Below are positions 42,460-50,386 of a stretch of 64,000 nt of DNA, piece by piece. Numbering within the stretch: position 1 is the first letter of the stretch; every line of letters starts with the position of its first letter. The notes below the pieces were generated by a model. It searched no databases. It had not been told where the DNA came from and saw nothing but the letters and a program-made list of their open reading frames with translations. The position numbers and the translations under genes were made by a program. Source of the stretch: Edaphobacter sp. (GTDB lineage Bacteria; Acidobacteriota; Terriglobia; Terriglobales; Acidobacteriaceae); NCBI RefSeq assembly GCF_028283685.1, contig NZ_JAPWKF010000006.1:1-64000 (forward strand), written 5' to 3'.

Positions 42460-42624
42460 GGGCGTTCGGTTCTGTTTGAGCCACGCGCTTTATCCCCCCT
42501 TGTTGTCATTCTCCCTCCCGTTCCTCTTTGTCTTCTGCCGTTCTGTTTGTCATTCCGCAGCGAATCGAAGGAATATGTTTTCTTTACAGAATGCTGGATG
42601 GAGTCAGGTGCAGTTGCAGCGAAT

Positions 42625-42656
42625 AAATAAATGAGCAACCACTCGCTCATTTATTT
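42625..42656. promoter_or_regulatory. TetR operator, perfect 12-bp inverted repeat
   Basis: AAATAAATGAGC and GCTCATTTATTT flank the 8-nt spacer AACCACTC, 28 bp before the SDR ATG. The arm ends ATGAGC/GCTCAT resemble operators described for TetR regulators of SDR genes. Confidence 0.75.
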
Positions 42657-42684
42657 GTCTAAAGAAACAGGAGGATCTATTTCG

Positions 42685-43557
42685 ATGTCTAAGGTCTGGT
42701 TGATTACGGGAAGTGGAAACGGTCTGGGACGCGATATCGCCGAAGCCGCGTTGGCTGCGGGCGACAGCGTGGTTGCGGGTGCGCGGCGTCCGGAGGAGCT
42801 GGACGCTCTGGTGGCGCAGTACGGCGAGCGAGTGCTGCCGGTCAAGCTGGAGGTGCGCGACGAGGCGCAGGCTCAGGCAGCGGTGAAGGCTGCGATCGAT
42901 ACGTTCGGTCGGCTGGATGTGCTGGTGAACAATGCCGGTTATGGTCAGGTGGCTCCGTTCGAGCAGACGAGCGCGGAGGATTTTCAGGCCGTCGTGGATA
43001 CCTGCCTCTGGGGCGTGATCTACACGACGCGTGCGGCGATTCCGGTGATGAGGAAGCAGAGGAGCGGGCACATCTTCCAGGTCTCGTCGATCGGCGGAAG
43101 GATCGCGTTTGGCGGCAACACGGCATATCACACGGCGAAGTGGGCGGTGGGCGGCTTCAGCGATGCGCTGGCGATGGAGGTGGCTCCGTTCGGCGTGAAG
43201 GTGTGCACGCTGGAGCCGGGCGGCATCCGCACCAACTGGTCGCGGCGCGCCGGACAGGGTGAGGTGGAGCTGCTGCCGGAGTATGAAGAGACGGTGGGGC
43301 AGATCTATCAACTGCTGCGGAAGATCGAAGGCCAGCAGGAGGGTGATCCGCAGCGCATTGCGGCGCTGATCGTGAAGCTGACGAATACGGACGAGGTGCC
43401 GCTGCGGCTGATCCTCGGTGTCGACGCGGAGCAGCGTGTCGCACTGGTGGAGGAGGGCCGTGCAGCCGAGGCGAAGAAGTTCCGCGAGCTGACCCACTCG
43501 ACGGTGTACCCGGATGCGGCATCGATTCCGGAGCTGCTGACGGTGAAGATGCGCTAG
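42685..43557 (+). CDS. Short-chain dehydrogenase/reductase
   Basis: 290 residues from the ATG at 42685, after AGGAGG. Classical SDR: TGSGNGLGRDIA cofactor motif (residues 8-19), NNAG (about 85), catalytic Ser in VSSIGG and Y-x3-K in YHTAK. The cofactor is probably NADP(H), judging from the Arg-rich end of the second strand (GARRPEE). Substrate unknown. It is expected to be derepressed when the upstream TetR protein binds its ligand. Confidence 0.9.
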   Translation: MSKVWLITGSGNGLGRDIAEAALAAGDSVVAGARRPEELDALVAQYGERVLPVKLEVRDEAQAQAAVKAAIDTFGRLDVLVNNAGYGQVAPFEQTSAEDFQAVVDTCLWGVIYTTRAAIPVMRKQRSGHIFQVSSIGGRIAFGGNTAYHTAKWAVGGFSDALAMEVAPFGVKVCTLEPGGIRTNWSRRAGQGEVELLPEYEETVGQIYQLLRKIEGQQEGDPQRIAALIVKLTNTDEVPLRLILGVDAEQRVALVEEGRAAEAKKFRELTHSTVYPDAASIPELLTVKMR

Positions 43558-43641
43558 GTGGCTGTGGCGGGGGAGTGCTCTCCCGCCTTGCCGTGTGGCG
43601 CGTGGCTAAGCAGGCAGCGGCGGGATCAACGATTAAAAGCA

Positions 43642-43669
43642 GAAGCCCCGCCAGCGATGGCGGGGCTTC
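43642..43669. terminator. Bidirectional terminator
   Basis: Perfect 12-bp stem GAAGCCCCGCCA/TGGCGGGGCTTC with a GCGA (GNRA) loop, between the convergent SDR and PEP-CTERM genes. On the minus strand it is followed by TGCTTTTA. Confidence 0.85.
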
Positions 43670-43693
43670 AAACTTGTTGTCTTGCGAGAGGGG

Positions 43694-44233
43694 TTATACC
43701 GCGTGATTGCCTGCGGACTGGCGGCGGGCGAAGGCGGCCAGACCGAAGGCTCCGAAGCCGGTGGCGAGCAGGGCCCAGGTGCCGGGCTCGGGGACGGGGC
43801 TGGCGTTGGCGACGTCCAGGGTTCCGCCGGCGGAGGTCAGAATGCTGTAGTCCCCGGAGTCGACTCCGCCGAGGATGTCGAAGGTGAAGGTGTAGTTGCC
43901 GGCGAGGGTATCGCTCGGCAGCGTGATGGTGAAGAGGTCGCCGGTGTACGAGTCGCCGCCCGACATGCTGAGGGGGGCGTCGAGCAGGAACGCAGAGTCG
44001 TCGAGGACGAAGCTGAATGCGGAGGGGCCGTTGACGTTGATGTTGTCGCCCAGCAGGTTGACCGCGCCCAGACCATCGGAGGCGGCGGTGATGGTTCCGG
44101 CGACCGTGATGGTGTCGCCGGGGGCTCCGGTGAAGGAGCTCGGCGAGAGCGAGAGGCTGAGGGTGTCCGCCGAGGCGAACGGAACCAGGGCGAGGAGTGC
44201 GAGAGCGAGGGTGGTGATGGCCGTCTTCTTCAT
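43694..44233 (-). CDS. PEP-CTERM sorting-domain protein
   Basis: 179 residues. Signal peptide 1-22 (ending ASA), a beta-sandwich-like middle (Ser/Thr/Gly-rich), then VPEPGTW, the hydrophobic helix ALLATGFGAFGLAAF and ARRQ. The protein is a predicted exosortase substrate. Its ATG (after GGAAGAC) lies 35 bp downstream of the ExeM/NucH-like nuclease gene on the same strand, so both may be one transcript. Confidence 0.85.
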   Translation of the reverse strand: MKKTAITTLALALLALVPFASADTLSLSLSPSSFTGAPGDTITVAGTITAASDGLGAVNLLGDNINVNGPSAFSFVLDDSAFLLDAPLSMSGGDSYTGDLFTITLPSDTLAGNYTFTFDILGGVDSGDYSILTSAGGTLDVANASPVPEPGTWALLATGFGAFGLAAFARRQSAGNHAV

Positions 44234-44268
44234 GAGTCTTCCTTTAGGTCGATTGTTTTGAGAGTCGC

Positions 44269-47200
44269 TTAGTTGGCGGGGATGACGGCGCGGAGGCTGG
44301 TGGTGAAGGCGCCTCCCGTGTAGGTTCCGGTGAACTTCTCCACCGCGGCGGCGCCGGGATTACCAGCGGAGGCGGGGAAGAGGATCGTGGCGGTCGCCGA
44401 GGCTCCCGGCTGGATGTCGCCGACGGCATAAGGCAGCGGTGAGCCGCTGGCCGCGCCGAGGACGGCACCGGTGAGGACGACGTTCTGCGCGGTTCCGGCG
44501 CCGGTGTTCTTCAGCGTGACGGTGGCCTGGTAGCCGTTCGAGACCTTGATGAGGGTCGCGGAGGCGGTGACCTGGACCGTGCCCTGAACAGCGGGGATGC
44601 TGAAGTAGGCGACGGGAGCATCGTGATCGCTGACGCGCTCAGGACGGGTGGCGTCGTTGAGGTAGACCAGCGGGAAGTCGGCGTCGTAGTGGGCGTAGGC
44701 GAGGCGGGTCATCTGCGGCACCAGGTCGCTGGTGACGACGACGTGGTCGAGCACCTGCGCGCTGCCCGTCTCGACGTAGCTCTGGCGCTGCTCCGCCGGA
44801 AGCAGGGTGACGAGATCGACCAGCGGCGGGTTGGCGAGACCGGCGACCGGAGGCGTAACCACCTGCGAGGCCGGGACCGGGTTGCCACGGGTAACGCCGA
44901 GCACGTCGACGAAGCCGTCGGAGAACTCGAAGCTGTTGTAGTCGCCGACGGCGACGACGTGCTCACCGGCAGCCTGGTAGCCCTGGATGAGCTTGGCAAG
45001 GAACTCGGCCTGCGCCTCACGCTTCAGGCGGACGGTGGCGCCGGTGCTGGTGGGATCGTCGACGTTGATCAGCGAGCGCTGGTGGACGACGATCATCGTC
45101 AGCGGGTAGTCGGTTCCGGAGCCGCGCTTGATGCCGAGATGCGCGACCAGCGGGGTGCGGTCGTTGAGGGTCGCCTGCGATCCGCCGGAGTTGGTGAAGG
45201 TGGTGTCGAGGCCGAACTGCTCCACGCGCACCGTGTCGACCTTGGTGGACTTCACCAGCAGGCCGGTGTTGATGGCGCTGATGTCGTTGCCGAGGAAGAG
45301 GTAGGGGACGTAGAGCGGGTCAGGCTGACCGGCGGCGACGGCATCGGCGGAGACCTTTTTGGCGAGGTCGGTCAGGACGGCCAGGTTCTCGACCTCCTGC
45401 GTACCGATGATGTCGGGCGTATTGAGGACGTTGCGGATGGCGAGCGACGCCTTGTTGAGGCGGCGCTGGTAGGCCTCGGTGGTGACGGTGACGGCCGAGC
45501 TGCCGGGGTTGTCCTGGTCGGAGACGTCGTTGTAGAAGCGCTCCAGGTTCATGCTGGCGATGGTGAACTCACCGGAGGTCTGGACGGGCAGGGGCTGCGC
45601 GGTCATCAGGCCGGTGACGGTGGGGTTATTGGTGGCGTCGAGCAGGATCTCGGGAGCGCCGTAGGAGAAGTCCATGACGCCGGAGAGTCCGGTGACGGTG
45701 GCGTTGGAGGTGAGGTCGATGCCGGTGCCGCGGAAGCTCTTCGAGTCGATGTAGATCAGCTCGGGGTTGGAGTCCCAGACGGGCACGCCTGCGGGCAGCG
45801 GGCCGTAGGCGGTGTCGGTGATGCCGACGCCGGGCTCGCGGAAGGGACGGGGGACGCCGGTGACGACGCCGTAGAAGAGGCCGTTGGAGGTGTTGGTCTC
45901 GGTGGATTCGGTGAGCGAGGCGTCGGTGCCGCTGGTGGTGGTCAGCGAGTCGATGGCGACGCGCATGCCCTCAAGCCGGGTGAACTGGTAGATGCCGCCG
46001 GAGGGTGAATCCATCGCCTGCGTGATGGTGACGGCTGGGGGAAGCGGATTGCCGCTCGAGAGCAGGGTGAAGGTGGGCGAGTCGATCTCGGTGCTGGGCG
46101 TGAGGCCCGTGGCGGGATAGGTGGCCACCGTTCCCGAGACCTGCACCTCGGCGCCGACCGTGATGTACGACGGCTTGGAGGTGGAGCCGGTGTAGACCAG
46201 GATGCCCTGCGGCGTGGTGGCGGTGGTCGAGGCGTTCTTCGCCTCGAGGTAGAAGCCGCTGGACTTGACGCCGATGACGATGCCCGAGGTCGTCACCTTC
46301 TGCGTGACGTAGGGCGAGGGCTTGGCCGACTGGATCTGCTGGATGCTGATGGTGGGTGGCGGAATGATCACGGTCAGCGCGATGGTGGTCTTGGCTGAGC
46401 GCATCTGGGTGTCGGCCACGGTGACGGGCAGCGAGAAGGTTCCGGCGAGGGACGGGGTGAAGCTGTAGGAGAAGATGTTGTCGCCCGCGGTGAGGTCGCC
46501 GTTGGTGCCGTCGTCGAAGAAGGGCTGCGTGGAGGAGCCGCCGATGTTGCTGAGGTCTGCCGCGACGCTGATGCCGGCGCTGGCGGGATTGGTACCGGGG
46601 ATCACCGTGACGGTCAGCAGGGTCGGATTGTTCTGGTTGACCGAGGCCGGATTGGCGAGGCCGGCGGCGGCGATCTGGCCGGGTCCGGTGGGATTGCACG
46701 GAGCCAGCGTGGAGCCGGTGTTATGCGGATTGGCCGCGCCGGTCGAGAAGTCGACGGCGTTGTTCTGGTTGTCGACGCAGAGGTTGGTGCGGATGGCGGC
46801 GGTGGCGTTGGCGAGGGTCGCGGTGGGGCCGGTGCCGAGGAAGCAGTTGGCGGCGCCGAAGCCGACGTAATCGACCACGCCCTGCGCGGCGGTGGGGCAA
46901 CCGGAGCTGCCGTTGAGCGCGGTGGCGGAGTTGACCAGGGCGATCTTGCCTGCGGTGGCGCTCATCGCGATGGTGCCGGAGGCGTCAGGCGTGGGCAGCG
47001 CCGTGGTTCCGCCGGAGCCCTGCGCCTCCTGTACGAGGTAGAACTGGCCGGGCTGCAGCGTGATGGTGCCGGGCAGCGGGGTGGCCTGGTACGACGTTCC
47101 CGTAGAGGAGGCGTACTGCACGCTGTAGCCCGTCAGCGTCTGCGGCGAGGTGGTGGGATTGAACAGTTCGACGAAATCGTTGGTGTAGGTCGAGCCGGAG

Positions 47201-47337
47201 TTACCGCCTCCGCCGTATACCTGCGAGATCACAACATGGGTAGGCGTCTGGGCGGCGCCTGTGATTGCAAACATCGCAGTGGCCAGAAATAAAGACAGTG
47301 AGGCCGAGGGCATACAACGAAGGTTGTAGGTGAACAT
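44269..47337 (-). CDS. Extracellular endonuclease, ExeM/NucH family
   Basis: 1,022 residues. Signal peptide (to about residue 30, ITGAAQ). Residues ~35-185 are a lamin-tail-like domain (VISQVYGGGGNSGSTYTNDFVELFNP). Next comes an Ig-like/OB-like middle, and from ~590 an endonuclease/exonuclease/phosphatase domain with IASMNLERFY, IIGTQEVEN (Glu metal ligand), VVAVGDYNSFE (Asp/Asn), LDHVVVT and VSDHDAPVAYF (terminal Asp-His). Metal-dependent DNA cleavage outside the cell, for phosphate or biofilm DNA, is known for the family. A C-terminal ~90-residue beta domain follows. The alternative start ATG at 47313 gives a shorter signal peptide; neither has a ribosome-binding site. Confidence 0.88.
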   Translation of the reverse strand: MFTYNLRCMPSASLSLFLATAMFAITGAAQTPTHVVISQVYGGGGNSGSTYTNDFVELFNPTTSPQTLTGYSVQYASSTGTSYQATPLPGTITLQPGQFYLVQEAQGSGGTTALPTPDASGTIAMSATAGKIALVNSATALNGSSGCPTAAQGVVDYVGFGAANCFLGTGPTATLANATAAIRTNLCVDNQNNAVDFSTGAANPHNTGSTLAPCNPTGPGQIAAAGLANPASVNQNNPTLLTVTVIPGTNPASAGISVAADLSNIGGSSTQPFFDDGTNGDLTAGDNIFSYSFTPSLAGTFSLPVTVADTQMRSAKTTIALTVIIPPPTISIQQIQSAKPSPYVTQKVTTSGIVIGVKSSGFYLEAKNASTTATTPQGILVYTGSTSKPSYITVGAEVQVSGTVATYPATGLTPSTEIDSPTFTLLSSGNPLPPAVTITQAMDSPSGGIYQFTRLEGMRVAIDSLTTTSGTDASLTESTETNTSNGLFYGVVTGVPRPFREPGVGITDTAYGPLPAGVPVWDSNPELIYIDSKSFRGTGIDLTSNATVTGLSGVMDFSYGAPEILLDATNNPTVTGLMTAQPLPVQTSGEFTIASMNLERFYNDVSDQDNPGSSAVTVTTEAYQRRLNKASLAIRNVLNTPDIIGTQEVENLAVLTDLAKKVSADAVAAGQPDPLYVPYLFLGNDISAINTGLLVKSTKVDTVRVEQFGLDTTFTNSGGSQATLNDRTPLVAHLGIKRGSGTDYPLTMIVVHQRSLINVDDPTSTGATVRLKREAQAEFLAKLIQGYQAAGEHVVAVGDYNSFEFSDGFVDVLGVTRGNPVPASQVVTPPVAGLANPPLVDLVTLLPAEQRQSYVETGSAQVLDHVVVTSDLVPQMTRLAYAHYDADFPLVYLNDATRPERVSDHDAPVAYFSIPAVQGTVQVTASATLIKVSNGYQATVTLKNTGAGTAQNVVLTGAVLGAASGSPLPYAVGDIQPGASATATILFPASAGNPGAAAVEKFTGTYTGGAFTTSLRAVIPAN

Positions 47338-47448
47338 ATGCGACCGATAGTACCTCGATTCGGCCGGTTGTCTATTTAAAAAATCAGCGAATGTTGTTGA
47401 TGTGCAATATGTTGCGGGAATGTGACTTCATCAACACGTGTGCCTTTT

Positions 47449-48774
47449 CTACAGCATGCGGCAGAGAATGCACTTCAGATAGAAGGTCTCGGGAAGGGTG
47501 AGGATCTCGGGATGGTCGGGTGCGGCGGCGCGGGTCTCGAGCACCTGGACGCGGCGTCCGGCGTCGGCTGCGGCCGAGACGATGGCGGAGAGGAAGTCCT
47601 CGCGCGAGACGTGGTGCGAGCAGGAGCAGGTGACCAGGGTGCCTCCTGCGGGCAGCATCTTCATGGCGCGGAGATTGAGCTCCTTGTAGCCGCGCAGGGC
47701 GCCTTCGACGGCGCGTTTGGACTTGGCGAAGGCGGGCGGGTCGAGCACGATGGTGTCGAAGCGCTGGCTGGTGGCCTCGTACTCGCGGAGCAGCTCGAAG
47801 GCGTCGGCCTCGATCCAGTCGACCTCGGCGCGAAGGATGCCGCGATTCAGCTCAAGGTTGCGGTCGGCCACTTCCAGAGCGGACCGGCTGGCGTCGACTC
47901 CGGTGACGTGGTCGCAGGTGCGCGCCATGTGCAGGGCGAAGCCGCCCTGGTAGGTGCAGACGTCGAGGGCGCGGCCGTGCGCGTGGGCGGCAGCGGCGGC
48001 GTAGTTGAGGCGCTGGTCGAGGAAGGCCCCGGTCTTCTGCCCGGCGGAGGCGTCGTAGTGCAGCTGCAGGCCGTTGATGGTGAAGACGGTGGCGAGCTTC
48101 GGCTCGTCGTTCTCGTTGGCGGAGAACAACGGCGCGGAGGGCGCAGGGGCGAGCTCTTCCAGCTCGCGGACGCGCGGGTCGGGCCGCTCGACGATGGTGG
48201 CGACCCGGTCGCCGAAGTGCCCGCGGACGGCGGAGGTGAAGACCTCGCGGACGTCGTCCTGCGCCGTGCCCTGGGCGAGCAGCTGGAGGATGACGAGGTC
48301 GTTGTAGCGGTCGGCGACGATGCCGGGGAGCTGGTCGGCCTCGGCGAAGACGAGACGGCAGGAGTCGTTGGTTGTGTCTGTCGGCGCGAGCGCGGAGCGC
48401 AAAGTGAGGGCGGAGGCGAGGCGGAACTCGAGGTCGGCGAGATAGGCCTCGCGGGTGAGCTTCGGTTCGGCGCTGACCACGCGGACGGCGATCTGCGAGG
48501 CTGCGCTCCACAGGCCGGAGCCGACGGGGATGCCGCGGTTGTCGAGGACAGCGACGAGCGCGCCGGGGGCGATCGACTCCTCGTCGAGCGCGGGCGTGAT
48601 GGCTTCGAGGTCGGAGCGGTAGACCCAGAGGTGACCGGCGCGAAGGCGGTCGGCGGCGCGGCGGGAGATGGTCACCGCAGGGCCGTGCGCGGCGCCGGGT
48701 TCGAGGCGCGGCTCGCGCTCGCGGGCGTCGTTGCGGGGCTTGGTGGCGCGGTGGGGCTGGTGCTCTCTGGGCAT
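47449..48774 (-). CDS. Class I SAM-dependent rRNA methyltransferase, RlmI-like
   Basis: 441 residues from the ATG at 48774; the frame is open upstream but runs into a dispersed repeat. N-terminal PUA domain (RAGHLWVYRSDLE), a middle RlmI-type domain (EADQLPGIVADRYND), and a Rossmann methyltransferase with VCTYQGGFALHMA (motif I), VDASRSALE and LDPPAFAKSK (motif IV). RlmI makes m5C in 23S rRNA. CSCSHHV near the end holds the Cys expected of m5C enzymes. Confidence 0.88.
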   Translation of the reverse strand: MPREHQPHRATKPRNDAREREPRLEPGAAHGPAVTISRRAADRLRAGHLWVYRSDLEAITPALDEESIAPGALVAVLDNRGIPVGSGLWSAASQIAVRVVSAEPKLTREAYLADLEFRLASALTLRSALAPTDTTNDSCRLVFAEADQLPGIVADRYNDLVILQLLAQGTAQDDVREVFTSAVRGHFGDRVATIVERPDPRVRELEELAPAPSAPLFSANENDEPKLATVFTINGLQLHYDASAGQKTGAFLDQRLNYAAAAAHAHGRALDVCTYQGGFALHMARTCDHVTGVDASRSALEVADRNLELNRGILRAEVDWIEADAFELLREYEATSQRFDTIVLDPPAFAKSKRAVEGALRGYKELNLRAMKMLPAGGTLVTCSCSHHVSREDFLSAIVSAAADAGRRVQVLETRAAAPDHPEILTLPETFYLKCILCRML

Positions 48775-48820
48775 CTGTTTATGGTCGCATGAATGGAGGC
48801 GGGGGCGGCGTGGATGTCGT

Positions 48821-48875
48821 GGTGGTCGAAAAGCGGGTTTCTCCACTCCGCGCTTTGCGCTCCGGTCGAAATGAC
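48821..48875. repeat. Dispersed GC-rich repeat, copy 4
   Basis: GGTGGTCGAAAAGCGGGTTTC to GCTCCGGTCGAAATGAC; short form of the repeat at 680, 11833, 15118 and 63051. It lies between two divergent genes. Confidence 0.75.
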
Positions 48876-48980
48876 CATGCAAAGGCACAGCGCAAGGAAG
48901 ACCGGAAGCGCAATGAAATTACATAGGAATGTCGAACAGAGAGGCCAGCCCTTGCGATTGATAGCATCGTTAGCTGGAGC

Positions 48981-50195
48981 GTGTGCGTGCAGAGCGTGGA
49001 TGTAGTGGTGCTGGGTGGTGGCGCGGCGGGGCTGATGGCTGCGATCGAGGCGGGGCGGCGCGGGCGCAGGGTGGTGGTGCTCGATCACGCCGAGCGCGTG
49101 GGCAAGAAGATCCTCATCTCGGGCGGCGGGCGCTGCAACTTCACCAACGTCAATGCGCGGGCGGAGAACCTGCTCTCCGGCAATCCGCACTTTGCCAAGT
49201 CGGCGATGGCGGGGTTCCGGCCTGCCGACATCGTCGCGCTGGTGGAGAAGCACGGTATCCCGTATCACGAGAAGACGCTGGGGCAGCTGTTCTGCGACCG
49301 CTCGGCACAGGAGATCGTCACCATGCTGGAGCGCGAGTGCCGCGATGCATCGGTGACGATCGTGACCGGTACGACGATCGGCGCGGTGCGGCAGGCGGAT
49401 GCGGGCGGCTTCGTGGTGGAGAGTTCGTCGGGAGCGTTTCGCGCGGCGTCGGTGATCGTCGCCACGGGCGGCCTCTCGATCCCGAAGATGGGCGCGACGG
49501 ACTTCGGCTACCGTCTGGCGACGCAGTTCGGTATCGGCGTGGCGGCGTGCCGTCCGGCGCTGGTGCCGCTGGTCTTCGGCGAAGAGGACCGCGAGAATTG
49601 GTGCGATCTGTCCGGCCTCTCGGCGGAGGCGGTGGCCGAGGCGGAGGTGACGCCGGAGACGCGAAAGATGACCGGTGCGCGCCGTCCTGTGCCGTTCCGC
49701 GAGAAGCTGCTGGTGACGCATCGCGGCCTGAGCGGTCCGGTGATCCTGCAGGCTTCGAGCTACTGGCAGCCGGGAAAGACGATTGCGCTGGACCTGGCGC
49801 CGGGGGTGCGGTGGACGGCTCCTCTGCTGGAGAAGAATGCGCGGCGCGATGCCGCGGCGGCGGTGGCGGCGCTGCGGCCGGTGCTTCCGGCGCGAATGGC
49901 GGAGCGCTGGGTCGCAGTGCACGCTCCGCAGGGATGGACGAATGCGGCGATCGAGCAGATGGAGCGCGGGCTGCACGAGTGGCGGGTGATCCCCGCAGGC
50001 ACGGAGGGCTACGCCAAGGCGGAGGTCACGGCCGGCGGCGTCGACACGAGCGAGCTGGATGCGGCAACCATGGAGGCGAAGCGTGTTCCAGGGCTGTACT
50101 TCATCGGCGAGGTGGTGGATGTGACCGGCTGGCTGGGCGGGTACAACTTCCAGTGGGCCTGGGCGTCGGGGGCGGCTGCCGGGCGGTCGGCTTGA
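48981..50195 (+). CDS. FAD-dependent oxidoreductase, HI0933/YhiN family
   Basis: 404 residues, GTG start at 48981. Dinucleotide motif VVLGGGAAGLMAA (about 9-21), the family signature SGGGRCNFTN (about 47-56), and a closing FAD loop GEVVDVTGWLGGYNFQWAWASG. The biochemical role of the family is unsettled. An in-frame ATG is absent near the N-terminus, and the GTG puts the Rossmann strand right at the start, as expected. Confidence 0.9.
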   Translation: MCVQSVDVVVLGGGAAGLMAAIEAGRRGRRVVVLDHAERVGKKILISGGGRCNFTNVNARAENLLSGNPHFAKSAMAGFRPADIVALVEKHGIPYHEKTLGQLFCDRSAQEIVTMLERECRDASVTIVTGTTIGAVRQADAGGFVVESSSGAFRAASVIVATGGLSIPKMGATDFGYRLATQFGIGVAACRPALVPLVFGEEDRENWCDLSGLSAEAVAEAEVTPETRKMTGARRPVPFREKLLVTHRGLSGPVILQASSYWQPGKTIALDLAPGVRWTAPLLEKNARRDAAAAVAALRPVLPARMAERWVAVHAPQGWTNAAIEQMERGLHEWRVIPAGTEGYAKAEVTAGGVDTSELDAATMEAKRVPGLYFIGEVVDVTGWLGGYNFQWAWASGAAAGRSA

Positions 50196-50386
50196 GTTGC
50201 AGATTGCAGCAGCCAGAGTAAGCAGCTTTGTTGGCGCTGTTGGCTTTGTTAGGACACCGCTTCAGCCGTGTCGTCGATGGGGCGTGGGGTAACCATTGCA
50301 TCACTAACCCAACAAGGTCATTGACTTAGCGTCCGCGGCTTATGAGGATCGGCGCAGGTGTCTGCGTAGAGCTGTAAGCACGCCGT

